Source of the DNA: XYB2-FULL-45-11 sp964355525
GTDB taxonomy: Bacteria > Patescibacteriota > Patescibacteriia > UBA9934 > GWF2-40-263
Length of the DNA: 39,242 bases
Direction of reading: 5' to 3'
Assembly (NCBI GenBank): GCA_964355525.1
Contig: CAYHDY010000005.1
Span: forward strand, 1-39,242
Made by a program: the position numbers and the translations under genes. Under the pieces are notes generated by a model that saw only the letters and a program-made list of their open reading frames with translations, was not told the origin of the DNA and did not search any database. This document shows, in pieces, positions 14,433-22,483 of this stretch. Position 1 is the first letter of the stretch, and every line of letters begins with the position of its first letter.

Positions 14433-14927
14433 GTTCCAGGAGTTCTCTGTAAGCCGGATTTTGTCTGCCCAATCTTGCGATCAGGGAGATGACCATTTAT
14501 CTTGCCCCGACATTGCTGTCGGGATCTAGCGAGCGACCAAATTTGCTCTTACATCAGACAGTCCTTCGCTTAAAAAAAGCTACGGACTGCCACCCGTAGC
14601 CATTTTCGGGCGTAGGGTGGAGGGGTTTGCCACGAATGCATGTCACCATGCAGCGAGATATGTAGCTCTTGCGAACACCATATCACTTTTCACGTTTCAT
14701 CATCCTACGCCGAGGCTTCGGACGACTAGTATAGTCTCTGTGGTACTTTCCCTAGGTTTTGAGTCCGAGATCAAGGAATAGATTGCTCCAATTCCTCGCG
14801 CCCTGATTCTTATGCCCGATTGCCGTTAACAATCTTCTTTTTTCAACATGCCTTGCGACACGCCGGATGTCCGGACTTTCCTCACGTTGCCTTGCGGCAA
14901 AGGGTAGCCATCCGATATTCCTGGAAC
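14433..14927 (-). ncRNA. rnpB: RNase P RNA, bacterial type A
   Basis: The ribozyme that cuts 5' leaders from pre-tRNAs. Seen on the minus strand: GAGGAAAGTCCGGAC (P4 5' strand and flank) near 14868-14882, GGGAAAGTACCACAGAGA, the GGCAAACCCC loop region, and the 3' conserved ACAAAATCCGGCTTACAGAG. P1 is formed by GTTCCAGGA at the 5' end pairing with TCCTGGAAC at the 3' end, which sets the boundaries. The length of about 495 nt is on the long side for the class, partly because of an added hairpin around 14560-14600 (GCTACGG...CCGTAGC). Confidence 0.92.
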
Positions 14928-14973
14928 GATTGAAAGAATAGCATGAGAAACGCCGCGTGTCAATCGATGTGGA

Positions 14974-15957
14974 TTACGCCATTCCGATTTTATTTCTCAC
15001 ATCCATCATTTTCTTTTGCGCGATGATTCGTGCGTTGTGCGCTCCTTGTTCGAGAATGTTTCGAAGAGCCGATTCATCTTCGAGCAATGTTTGAATTTTC
15101 GTTTGAATCGGCACGAGAAATTTCGAAATATGTCCGGCAAGGGCAATCTTAAAATCACCGTAGCCTTTACTTGCGAATTCCTTTTCAATTTCTTTGATTG
15201 TTTTTTTTGTGACCAGCGAATAAATCGTCATCAAGTTTGCAACAGCCTTTCGCGATTCATCGAAAAGAATCGTTCCTTCCGAATCCGTGACGGCACTTTT
15301 GATTTTTTTCAGAACCGTCGCTTCGTCGTCCATGAGCGAAATGTAATTTTTGTCGCTTGGTGCAGACTTTGACATTTTCTTTTCCGGATCGTCGAGTCCC
15401 ATGATGCGCGCGCCTTGTTTTCGAATGACGGGTTTTGGAATAACGAAGGTTTGTCCAAATCGTTTGTTGAATTTTTCTGCGAGATCGCGCGCGAGTTCGA
15501 CATGTTGCTTTTGATCTTCACCAACGGGAACGATCTCTGTGTCGTACAGCAAAATGTCCGCTGCCATGAGTACAGGATAATCGAAAAGTCCGACCGAAAC
15601 CGATTCACCTTTGACACGCGCTTTATCTTTATACTGTGTCATGCGCTCCACTTCACCCATCGACGCGACGCAATTCAATACCCACGCAAGCTCCGTGTGT
15701 TCCTGCACGTTTGATTGTCGAAATAACGTCGTCTTTTTTGGATCCACACCGGCAGCAAGATATGCCGCGACGGCAAAGACAATGTTTTGGTGAAGTTCTG
15801 CCGGATCTTGCGGAACGGTAATCGAATGATAATCCGCCACAAACAAAAAATTCGCATCGCCTGACGCCTGTTGTTCCAAAAACGGTTCGATCGCCCCGAA
15901 ATAATTTCCGATATGCAAAATGTTCGTCGGTTTGAGTGCGGTAAGAGTGCGGGACAT
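14974..15957 (-). CDS. trpS: Tryptophan--tRNA ligase
   Basis: 327 residues; class I aminoacyl-tRNA synthetase charging tRNA-Trp. HIGNYFG (15-21) is the HIGH-type ATP motif and KMSKSAPSD (194-202) the KMSKS loop. VGEDQKQHVELARDLAEKFN and GLDDPEKKMSKS are characteristic of TrpRS. The length is normal for bacteria. The frame extends upstream, but the extra residues are encoded by the palindromic element at 15973, so the ATG at 15957 (MSRTLTALKPTN) is preferred. It lies between rnpB and the DUF4407-like gene, transcribed in the same direction as both. Confidence 0.96.
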   Translation of the reverse strand: MSRTLTALKPTNILHIGNYFGAIEPFLEQQASGDANFLFVADYHSITVPQDPAELHQNIVFAVAAYLAAGVDPKKTTLFRQSNVQEHTELAWVLNCVASMGEVERMTQYKDKARVKGESVSVGLFDYPVLMAADILLYDTEIVPVGEDQKQHVELARDLAEKFNKRFGQTFVIPKPVIRKQGARIMGLDDPEKKMSKSAPSDKNYISLMDDEATVLKKIKSAVTDSEGTILFDESRKAVANLMTIYSLVTKKTIKEIEKEFASKGYGDFKIALAGHISKFLVPIQTKIQTLLEDESALRNILEQGAHNARIIAQKKMMDVRNKIGMA

Positions 15958-15972
15958 AAATAAATATAATTC

Positions 15973-15999
15973 GTAGGGGCGTGGTCTTGTGCCCGCCCT
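15973..15999. repeat. GTAGGGG-class palindrome (5' of trpS)
   Basis: GTAGGGGCGTGGTCTTGTGCC..., same architecture as 14336 with compensated stem bases. Confidence 0.65.
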
Positions 16000-16051
16000 C
16001 AATTCGAAATCATTGTAACAGGCACTGTAAATGGCGCAAAGGGTTCGGAAA

Positions 16052-16080
16052 TTAAAAAACGCAATCGAGGAGCGATTGCG
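16052..16080 (-). terminator. Intrinsic terminator of the DUF4407-like gene
   Basis: CGCAATCG / CGATTGCG, 8-bp stem with a 5-nt loop and TTTTTT, starting right at the stop codon on the minus strand. Confidence 0.85.
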
Positions 16081-17520
16081 TCAGGTGGGTCGTCGGGCCG
16101 GAAGGTGCGAGACGTTGCTGTTGCGCTGGCGAGGTTCCCAGTTCCAGAGTTCTTTCGCTTGCGCCGCATCCTTGCAGAGCCAAGGCTTTTTCTCGTAGTG
16201 CAGATCTCCGTGACCGTTCTTGGCGAGGAATTCATCGAGAAGCTCGACTCCTTCATCACCCTTCTTGGCCGCAGCGATGTACATGGCGGTGACCGGGCCG
16301 TCGACGTGTGTGTTCCAGAGTTTGCGCAACATCGCGTTCAGGTCATCGAGCGATTCGACACCTTGCTCGAGATCCGTATCCACGGCTTTGCGCCAGGTGG
16401 AAATGGCTTCCATCGCTGGCGTTGCCTTGATACCGATTTCATCGAGCGCCGCGACACGTGCCGCCTTGATCGCGTCTTGCAGATCTTTCATGTAGTACTC
16501 GGCAAGGTCGCGCGTTGCGAGATTCCGGGCGAAGAACGGCCCAAGTTCGAGGATGAACACGAGAGCGAAGCATCCGAGGAGGCCCCACCACACGGAAGAT
16601 CCTTTCGTCTTGGGAAGTTCGCTGTACAGCGTCCCGATCTGATCGATCATGCCGGTCTTGATCACGACGCCGTACTTGCTTTCGACCTCGGCGTTCGAGA
16701 GCGTTTGCAGATTTTTCTCTTCTTGTGCCTTTTTCACACGCAGGGTGGTGACTGTGTCTTGCGGACCTTTGCGTTTTCCGATGATTTTCGCATCGAACGC
16801 ATCGGTCTCTTCTTTCTGCTTCGTTCGCAAGGTTCCGATTGCATCGTGTTGCGCCCCCGCGTCTTTTCGGAGGATCTTCACTTTCGATGCGGCGTCGAGG
16901 GCGATCGAGGTGCGTTCCGTCTTGCGTCTTACAGCATCTACGGCCGCCTTCTCGAGTTCGAGTGCCTGATCCATTTCTTTTTTCTGTGCCTCGGCCATGT
17001 TCGTGCGATCCGTGTCGATCTGCTTGTTCACGGTCACGACGTTGTCTTCCGCGGATTTGATCTGGGGATTCCAGACCGCGTTGATCTTGTCGTGTGCCAC
17101 CGTGACAATCGTTGCACGTTGCAGGTCTGTGATGTCACCGTGAAAGAAGTCGAGTTGCCACGCGAGCGATGTGAACAGGGTCAGAACGAACGAGATTCCG
17201 ATGCGGCCGTAGTTCACCCATGAACTGGTGCGCTTTTCGTTCTTCACGAAGTTCAGGATGTCCATCACGAGGATGAACGCCGGCAGAACGATCGCAAGAG
17301 CGATGGCGAATCCGAGCGAGAAGGCGATCAGGCCGAACTTGAACCAGACGAACGAGATGAACCCGCTGAACACGAGCGCAAGAGGTGCCCAGATGTTCAT
17401 GACGGTTCGCACCGTCTTCTCCTTGGGGATTCCGTATGGCTGCAGTTGCATGAGCTCCCGCAGCCAGTTCATCCCGTCTTTTCCCTTGTTTTTCTTGTCT
17501 TTTTCTTGCGGCATCGTCAT
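16081..17520 (-). CDS. DUF4407-like membrane protein with central coiled coil
   Basis: 479 residues. Three hydrophobic helices near the N-terminus (about 46-66, 68-92, 108-124) precede a long, charged, probably coiled-coil region (about 130-300, rich in Ala/Lys/Glu). A fourth helix (WWGLLGCFALVFILELGPFF, about 315-335) and a helical C-terminal domain follow. This 3-TM, coiled coil, 1-TM plan is that of DUF4407 proteins, whose function is unknown; the match is by topology rather than a clear signature. GGGAGG precedes two possible ATGs (17520 and 17514). A TTGACA-17-TACAGT promoter, strong SD, own terminator and high G+C set it apart from its neighbours and resemble the small-gene array. Confidence 0.6.
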   Translation of the reverse strand: MTMPQEKDKKNKGKDGMNWLRELMQLQPYGIPKEKTVRTVMNIWAPLALVFSGFISFVWFKFGLIAFSLGFAIALAIVLPAFILVMDILNFVKNEKRTSSWVNYGRIGISFVLTLFTSLAWQLDFFHGDITDLQRATIVTVAHDKINAVWNPQIKSAEDNVVTVNKQIDTDRTNMAEAQKKEMDQALELEKAAVDAVRRKTERTSIALDAASKVKILRKDAGAQHDAIGTLRTKQKEETDAFDAKIIGKRKGPQDTVTTLRVKKAQEEKNLQTLSNAEVESKYGVVIKTGMIDQIGTLYSELPKTKGSSVWWGLLGCFALVFILELGPFFARNLATRDLAEYYMKDLQDAIKAARVAALDEIGIKATPAMEAISTWRKAVDTDLEQGVESLDDLNAMLRKLWNTHVDGPVTAMYIAAAKKGDEGVELLDEFLAKNGHGDLHYEKKPWLCKDAAQAKELWNWEPRQRNSNVSHLPARRPT

Positions 17521-17587
17521 TCACCTCCCTTTGAAACTGAAGCAAAATTGCTTTGTTTACGGCAAACGGTATGCGCGTAGACCGATG

Positions 17588-17616
17588 ACTGTACACGAAA
17601 ATGACGATTTTGTCAA
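17588..17616 (-). promoter_or_regulatory. Sigma-70-type promoter of the DUF4407-like gene
   Basis: TTGACA (17611-17616), 17-bp spacer, TACAGT (17588-17593) on the minus strand, about 65 bases upstream of the gene. Confidence 0.75.
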
Positions 17617-17618
17617 CC

Positions 17619-17643
17619 AAAAAACCCGTTTCCTCGAAACGGG
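17619..17643 (-). terminator. Intrinsic terminator of the RNase J gene
   Basis: CCCGTTTC / GAAACGGG stem followed by TTTTTT on the minus strand. The DUF4407-like promoter's -35 box begins 3 bases after the T-run. Confidence 0.8.
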
Positions 17644-17651
17644 CCATTTGT

Positions 17652-17681
17652 TCGTACTGGACGGTCGCGACCGTCCACTAC
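17652..17681. repeat. GGACGGTCGCGACCGTCC palindrome abutting the RNase J stop codon
   Basis: Stem GGACGGTC/GACCGTCC. The TAG stop of the RNase J gene is the TAG of the element's GTAGTGG edge, so the element sits exactly at the gene's end. A related copy is at 21903. Confidence 0.7.
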
Positions 17682-19507
17682 ACCTCGATAATCACTGGCA
17701 AGATCATCGGGCGGCGTTCGGTTTTTTTGAAGAGGAATTTTCCGACTTCATCGCGAATCTGATCACGGATGTATTTTGAATCCGCTTCCGATTGCGCGTC
17801 TCCGACCTTTGCGCCGACCTTTCCTTGTTCCATAATCTTTTTAACTTCTTTGCGTGTGCCTTCAATGAGTTCAATGTGATCCTTCATGAAGATGAATCCG
17901 CGGCTCACGATATCTGGATTACCGACGAGTTTGCCTGAGCGTTTTTCAATCTGCACAATGACGACGACCATTCCGTCTTCCGCAAGCGCGATGCGATCTC
18001 GTAACACGACCTGTGAGACATCGCCCACACCGAGTCCGTCGACGAATACGTAGTCGCTTGGAACTTTTTCTTGCGTGAGTCGTCCGCCGTCTTTCCAAAA
18101 TTCCATGACCTGTCCGTTGTCGACGATGAAAATATTATCTTCATGCCATCCCATCGATTGCGCAACCATTCCGTTCTCGCGAAGGAGAAAATGATTTCCT
18201 TCAATCGGAACATAGTATTTTGGTTTGAACAGAGCAAGCATGAGTTTGATGTCTTCTTTTTTGGCGTGACCTCCGGCGTGCACATCCATCATTTTGTAGT
18301 TGATGACCTTGCATCCTTTGCGGTAAAGCGTGTCCATGAGACGTTGCACCGAGTTTTCATTTCCCGGAATGACGGAACTTGAGAAGATGATTGTATCGGA
18401 CTTTCGCACGCGAATGACGCGGTGTTCATTGTTTGCGATACGATTGAGTGCGGCGTTCTTTTCTCCTTGCGCTCCCGTACAAATCAAAACGAGTTTGTCG
18501 TCCGCGTAGCTGTCCATTTGTTCCGGTTTGATCAAAGTTGAAAGTTGGCACTTGATGAATCCGAGTTCCTTTGCGATTTCAATGTTGGTACGCATGGAGT
18601 ATCCATCGATCGCAACTTTCTTTCCGAGCGACTCCGAGATTTCGATAATCTGTTTGACGCGAGCGAGAAGGGAAGCGAATGTTCCGATGATGACGCGGCC
18701 CGGTGCTTTTTCAATCACGGCGCGCAATTCATCTTCGATTACTTTTTCTGAGACTTGGTGACCTGGAACGTTTGCGTTTGTGGAATCTCCCATGAGAACA
18801 AGCACGCCTTTTTTTCCGATTCCGGCGATCTGTTGAAAGTCTGCGTGTACGGTTCCTGCGGGATGGAAATCAAATTTCCAATCGCCTGTGTGACAAACCG
18901 TTCCAACGGGAGTCTCAACGACGATTCCGACGGAATCTGGAATGTTGTGGTTGATGTGGAAGAAGGAGACTGTGAAAGCTCCGAGTTTCAAGATGTCCGT
19001 GTTCTTTGTGACTTTGAGGTTAAGTGGACGCGTGTGAAAATCTTCCTGGCGACGTTTGATGATCCCGGCAGACATAGGTAACGCGTAAATGGTTGGGTTG
19101 CCGATGTTTGGGACGACATGAGGAATGGCACCGATGTGGTCATAGTGACCGTGTGTGATGATGACACCGCGCACGTTTTTCTCTTTGCCTTTCAAATACG
19201 ACATGTTCGGGATGATGTAATCGATTCCTGGCATGTTCTCTTCCGGAAACTGAAGACCCAAGTCGATAATGATAATGTCATTTTTGTATTCGATGAGCGT
19301 GCAGTTACGTCCGACTTCTTCACATCCACCGAGAACCATAATACGCAACTTATCTCCATTTGGCGCAGAAACGGTTTTAACGATGGGAGTAATAGAAGAT
19401 TGATGGACAGTGACAGGACGTTTTGCATGAAAGACACGGCCGCGAAATTTGTTTCCTCCGCCGCCAGCTGGTCGAGGAGGTTGTGGTTTTTGTTGTGGTT
19501 GAACCAT
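17678..19507 (-). CDS. rnj: Ribonuclease J
   Basis: 609 residues; metallo-beta-lactamase/beta-CASP nuclease for mRNA turnover and rRNA maturation, with 5'-3' exo- and endonuclease activity in the family. A Pro/Gln/Gly-rich N-terminal tail (1-40) precedes LRIMVLGGCEEVGRNCTLIEY. The zinc motif is THGHYDHIG (118-126; H119, H121, D123, H124). HTGDWKFD and the beta-CASP motifs GTFASLLARVKQII and VIRVRKSDTIIFSSSVIPGNE follow, then HAGGHAKKEDIKLML. The C-terminal domain is present, so the protein is complete. There is no SD. It is the standard RNase J of Patescibacteria, which mostly lack RNase E. Confidence 0.95.
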   Translation of the reverse strand: MVQPQQKPQPPRPAGGGGNKFRGRVFHAKRPVTVHQSSITPIVKTVSAPNGDKLRIMVLGGCEEVGRNCTLIEYKNDIIIIDLGLQFPEENMPGIDYIIPNMSYLKGKEKNVRGVIITHGHYDHIGAIPHVVPNIGNPTIYALPMSAGIIKRRQEDFHTRPLNLKVTKNTDILKLGAFTVSFFHINHNIPDSVGIVVETPVGTVCHTGDWKFDFHPAGTVHADFQQIAGIGKKGVLVLMGDSTNANVPGHQVSEKVIEDELRAVIEKAPGRVIIGTFASLLARVKQIIEISESLGKKVAIDGYSMRTNIEIAKELGFIKCQLSTLIKPEQMDSYADDKLVLICTGAQGEKNAALNRIANNEHRVIRVRKSDTIIFSSSVIPGNENSVQRLMDTLYRKGCKVINYKMMDVHAGGHAKKEDIKLMLALFKPKYYVPIEGNHFLLRENGMVAQSMGWHEDNIFIVDNGQVMEFWKDGGRLTQEKVPSDYVFVDGLGVGDVSQVVLRDRIALAEDGMVVVIVQIEKRSGKLVGNPDIVSRGFIFMKDHIELIEGTRKEVKKIMEQGKVGAKVGDAQSEADSKYIRDQIRDEVGKFLFKKTERRPMILPVIIEV

Positions 19508-19521
19508 ATATGAAATAGTAA

Positions 19522-19634
19522 GTGAAGTCGTTGAGTCGTTAAGTTGTTGAGTCTAGGAGAACACGTGTTTATTTTTTTTGAATAGAAAATAAATTTCCTT
19601 GACTGAACGACTTACAGACTCAACGACTCTTTTT
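19522..19634. repeat. Inverted word-array repeat (GTCGTTGAGTC type)
   Basis: The plus arm (19526-19552) and minus arm (19604-19632) align over 27 bases with about five differences. Each is made of GTCGTT/GAGTC/AAGTC words. The about 50-bp spacer is A+T-rich. Same architecture as 11408-11520. Confidence 0.6.
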
Positions 19635-19678
19635 TTTGTTTTCGAATAAATAAAATGATCGAGAAATAAAAACAAAAC

Positions 19679-19708
19679 TCCGCCAAAGGCGGATCCGCCT
19701 CTGGCGGA
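19679..19708. repeat. GGATCC-class palindrome
   Basis: 30-bp near-perfect palindrome (two mismatches) of the form TCCGCC...GGCGGATCCGCC...GGCGGA, intergenic. The same class is inside uvrA at 26701. Confidence 0.75.
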
Positions 19709-19875
19709 AAACACAATCTCGATCAAAAAACTTCAATTGTGAAAGAACAGCTTCTCTCTACACGTCAAAGACCGAACACGTAATCTTTTTGAGATGTTTG
19801 GTTGAACACCCGGAAAAGATTGCGTGACGTCTTCATTGTATCGCGATTCATCGACGCAGGTCGAATCGGATTGTT

Positions 19876-19961
19876 TGGTGCGGATGAGAGGACTTGAACC
19901 TCCAAGGGCTTGCGCCCACAGGCTTCTGAGACCTGCGCGTATACCATTCCGCCACATCCGC
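19876..19961 (-). tRNA. trnL: tRNA-Leu (anticodon CAG)
   Basis: 86-nt class II tRNA with encoded CCA. Acceptor GCGGATG/CATCCGC, anticodon loop CTCAGAA giving CAG, long variable arm (TGGGCGCAAGCCCTT), T loop TTCAAGT. Reads CUG codons. Confidence 0.93.
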
Positions 19962-19965
19962 GGGT

Positions 19966-20022
19966 GGGTAGCAAGTAGCATGGATCGTTTTCTTTCCAGC
20001 TACCTGCTACTTGCTGCCGGCT
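19966..20022. repeat. Inverted word-array repeat (GGTAGCAAGTAGCA type)
   Basis: GGTAGCAAGTAGCA on plus and GGCAGCAAGTAGCAGGTAGC on minus form imperfect inverted arms between tRNA-Leu and the binding-protein gene. Confidence 0.55.
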
Positions 20023-20027
20023 CCTTT

Positions 20028-21830
20028 TTATTTTAATGCTTTCTTTGTTTTGATATACCAATCCGTGATGTTCGCGAATCGATCTGAAGGGACGCGTAAT
20101 GAATTTGGGGTGTTGAAGTGAACCTTTTTTCCGATGGCGTAGGAGTAACTTGATTGATAGAGGAATACGGCTGGGACATCTTTTACCAAAAGATCCTGGA
20201 ATTGTCGATAGATGGTTGCACGATCTGCGTCATTTGAAGCGGCTCGTGCCTTTTCGAGCAATGTGTCTACGTCTTTGTTTTGATAATGACTGATGTTTAA
20301 TCCGTTTGTTGTTATTTGGGAAGAATGCCAGAATGCATAGGGATCTGTGTCGACTCCCGCATAGTCTGCTGCGAGTAACAGATCGTAGGATTGAGAATTT
20401 ACGACATCGGACATCAGATGGTCTGCGTCTACCGTTTTGATTGTGATGCTGATGCCGATTTTCTCTAATTCATTTTTGATTTCCGTTGCCACACGAGAAA
20501 ATTCCTCACTCGAAACAGTCACCAGAGTAAACGAGAGGTCTGAAGGTGTTTGAATGGGGGTAGGAGTTTCCGGTTCCTTCTTCTTATTTTTATTTGTTTT
20601 GGTAGGTGTTTCGATTTTTTTTGAAGGAATTTTTCTCCACACAGATCCTTCCGGTTTGAGATACCCAGCTGTATCCAGTGTTGTCATTGCAGAGACGGGA
20701 TCAAAATGATTCGATGCAAAAGATGCATCATAGCCTGTCGATTCATTCATGAGAGGTCCGTTCAATACGATCGCGTGTGTATCGAGAATTGTTTTGACGA
20801 TCGATTCTTTATCGATGGCTTTTGAAATCGCAAGTCGAATGGCGGGATTTTTCAGAATGGAATTTTGTGTGTTGAAGAAAAGATTTGTTGAGCGCGGAAT
20901 CGATGCGAATACTTCGATGACATTATGATTGTTCTCAACCGTTGTGCGATGTTCAAATGCGATATATCCGACCCCTTCCACGTTTTTGTTGATGAGTGCT
21001 TGGGAGGCGGATTCTTCATCCGGATAAAATTTGAAAATCAATTGGTCAATTTTTGCGGATTGATTGTAATAATGATTATTCCGTTTGAGCGTGTAAGAAC
21101 GGATTGAGCCTTTTTTGTCTTTACTGAATTCTTGAAAGACGTACGGACCGCTTCCGATTGGCTGAAGGTTCAAAGAAGCAAGCGGTGCGTTTTGTGCAAG
21201 AATATCTGACCAAAGATTGTTTGGAAGAATACCGATGGTGAGATGTTGTGGAAACGTAGATGAAGCTGTTGGAAGTGTAAAGGAAACGGTTTGATCGTCC
21301 ACCTGTTCGACTTTTACGTTTTTGAAAGAAGCGATAAGTGGACTACGATAAATTGGATTTTGAATGGCAGTATAGGTGAACACGACATCACGCGCTTGAA
21401 CGGGTTCACCGTTTGAAAACGTTGCGTTGGTGCGAAGATGAAACGTGTATTGCGTTTGATCTGCATTGACTTGCATGGAATCTGCAAGATCATTGACATA
21501 GCCTTCTTTTGGTTGCCATTTGAGCAATCCTGAATAAAGAAGGGAAGAGAGGTCCGCGTCTACGTCATTTGTCGAAGCATAAAGTGGATTTACGAATCTT
21601 GGGCTTCCAATAAGTGCCTCTGTGTAGGTTCCACCCGTAGCCGGAATTTCAATGCGATGCATGAATGCGTAAACACCAGCAAGAAACAAACTTGGTAAAA
21701 TGATCAGAGCAAGAGATCCCGCAAACCATTTTTTTTCTCCGACCGTCATGACACTTGGAAGTTGCTCCCACTGTTTCCATGTTGGAAACGAACGCGGTTT
21801 TGTGACAGAAAGAACCTGGCGAAGCGCCAA
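20028..21830 (-). CDS. Peptide/nickel-type ABC transporter substrate-binding protein (SBP_bac_5)
   Basis: 600 residues. A cytoplasmic N-terminus, one anchor helix (about 35-57, WFAGSLALIILPSLFLAGVY), then the binding protein: GGTYTEALIGSPRFVNPLYA start, VNADQTQYTFHLRTNATFSNGEPVQARDVVFTY (the family signature region), and a C-terminal lobe with DYAGVDTDPYAFWHSSQ and the NKDVDTLLEKARA/ERQ-type end. A Thr/Lys/Pro-rich insert lies at about 410-435. The product probably binds oligopeptides outside the membrane; no permease or ATPase genes are nearby. The frame has no ATG here: I use TTG at 21830, but the conserved-looking sequence RDYLPFTRFF continues upstream, so the true start may be further back at a non-ATG codon. 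Confidence 0.85.
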   Translation of the reverse strand: MALRQVLSVTKPRSFPTWKQWEQLPSVMTVGEKKWFAGSLALIILPSLFLAGVYAFMHRIEIPATGGTYTEALIGSPRFVNPLYASTNDVDADLSSLLYSGLLKWQPKEGYVNDLADSMQVNADQTQYTFHLRTNATFSNGEPVQARDVVFTYTAIQNPIYRSPLIASFKNVKVEQVDDQTVSFTLPTASSTFPQHLTIGILPNNLWSDILAQNAPLASLNLQPIGSGPYVFQEFSKDKKGSIRSYTLKRNNHYYNQSAKIDQLIFKFYPDEESASQALINKNVEGVGYIAFEHRTTVENNHNVIEVFASIPRSTNLFFNTQNSILKNPAIRLAISKAIDKESIVKTILDTHAIVLNGPLMNESTGYDASFASNHFDPVSAMTTLDTAGYLKPEGSVWRKIPSKKIETPTKTNKNKKKEPETPTPIQTPSDLSFTLVTVSSEEFSRVATEIKNELEKIGISITIKTVDADHLMSDVVNSQSYDLLLAADYAGVDTDPYAFWHSSQITTNGLNISHYQNKDVDTLLEKARAASNDADRATIYRQFQDLLVKDVPAVFLYQSSYSYAIGKKVHFNTPNSLRVPSDRFANITDWYIKTKKALK

Positions 21831-21902
21831 GCTTTTTGTTTGATCCGTTCCTTTGTGTTTAAAAAAACGCGTGAATGGCAGATAGTCGCGTAAAATAATT
21901 TC

Positions 21903-21930
21903 GTAGTGGACGGTCGCAACCGTCCTGTTC
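21903..21930. repeat. GTAGTGGACGGTCGC-class palindrome between secG and the binding protein
   Basis: GGACGGTCGCAACCGTCC stem with GTAGT/TTCGA edges; related to 17652-17681. Confidence 0.65.
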
Positions 21931-21938
21931 GAAAATGA

Positions 21939-22163
21939 TTAAGCAAGAAGAATTCCCGCAAGACTGATACCAAAAAAGAGAATAGCGAATACGATGGTCA
22001 ATTGAAATAATTTTTTTTCTGCGCCGCGTTTTGTGCGGAACACGTTTCCACCTCCGCCGAATGCCGCTCCGATTCCCGCTCCGCGTGCTTGCAATAAAAT
22101 TGCTGCGGTAAGCAATACGGCGAGAACAAGCTGTGCAATTTTTAAAATCAAAGGAATGTTCAT
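21939..22163 (-). CDS. secG: Preprotein translocase subunit SecG
   Basis: 74 residues with two membrane helices (about 4-24 and 53-73) joined by a Gly-rich loop, GAGIGAAFGGGGNVFRTKRGAEK. The order and the motif (LLQARGAGIGAAFGG) are diagnostic of SecG, the small SecYEG subunit that helps protein export across the cytoplasmic membrane. Length normal for Patescibacteria. The exported binding protein follows downstream on the same strand. Confidence 0.93.
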   Translation of the reverse strand: MNIPLILKIAQLVLAVLLTAAILLQARGAGIGAAFGGGGNVFRTKRGAEKKLFQLTIVFAILFFGISLAGILLA

Positions 22164-22174
22164 ATTTTGGATAA

Positions 22175-22203
22175 TAGGTGGGGTCCCCAGACCCCGCGCG
22201 TAT
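22175..22203. repeat. GGGGTC-CCCA-GACCCC palindrome (5' of secG)
   Basis: Simple form of the class with a 4-base loop. Related copies are in the GT4 gene (3471), the kinase-like gene (30611), at 33438 and in cca (36646). Confidence 0.7.
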
Positions 22204-22254
22204 TCGAATAACGAATAATCAATGACGAAACGATATCAAAATCAACCGAATACG

Positions 22255-22428
22255 TCAACCTACACGAGCGGATTTCCCGGCGGAGCCGGGTCCGGCTCCG
22301 CCGGATCTCGGCGCGCCAAATCGTTTCATGCCTTTTCCTGAGACGATCATTTTCGGATTCATTTTTTTGTGACGACGTTTTGCTCGCGCTTCTTCTTTCG
22401 ATTGTGCAATCTCGTGTGGATGATTCAT
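22255..22428 (-). CDS. Small basic protein (possible)
   Basis: 57 residues starting MNHPHEIAQSKEEARAKRRH, then KKMNPKMIVSGKGMKRFGAPRS, very Lys/Arg-rich. The C-terminal GGAGPGSAG comes from a palindromic element that also opens the DUF4012 protein (GGAGSGSAG). The composition is not what a random frame gives, but there is no SD and no recognised family. It could be a nucleic-acid-binding basic protein or spurious. Divergent from the Dsb-like gene. Confidence 0.4.
   Translation of the reverse strand: MNHPHEIAQSKEEARAKRRHKKMNPKMIVSGKGMKRFGAPRSGGAGPGSAGKSARVG
22277..22304. repeat. GGATCC-class palindrome (GGGTCC centre)
   Basis: 28 bp, CCGGCGGAGCC...GGCTCCGCCGG, differing from the perfect copy at 3017-3044 only at the centre. 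Confidence 0.75.
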
Positions 22429-22483
22429 ATCATGTGTTGCATGGAAACATGATATACTTTTTTGAAAGAAATCGTAAATCATT

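Larger units (their letters stand above)
19508..19875. other. 368-bp intergenic stretch without a gene
   Basis: Holds an inverted word-array repeat (19522-19634) and a GGATCC-centred palindrome (19679-19708). Otherwise it is A+T-rich with no supported coding frame on either strand and no obvious promoter. Confidence 0.5.

Noticed and set aside
16105..17223. 372-codon plus-strand frame opposite the DUF4407-like gene
   Set aside because: Composition is that of an antisense frame (Arg/His/Phe-rich, no domain), while the minus strand has promoter, SD and terminator.
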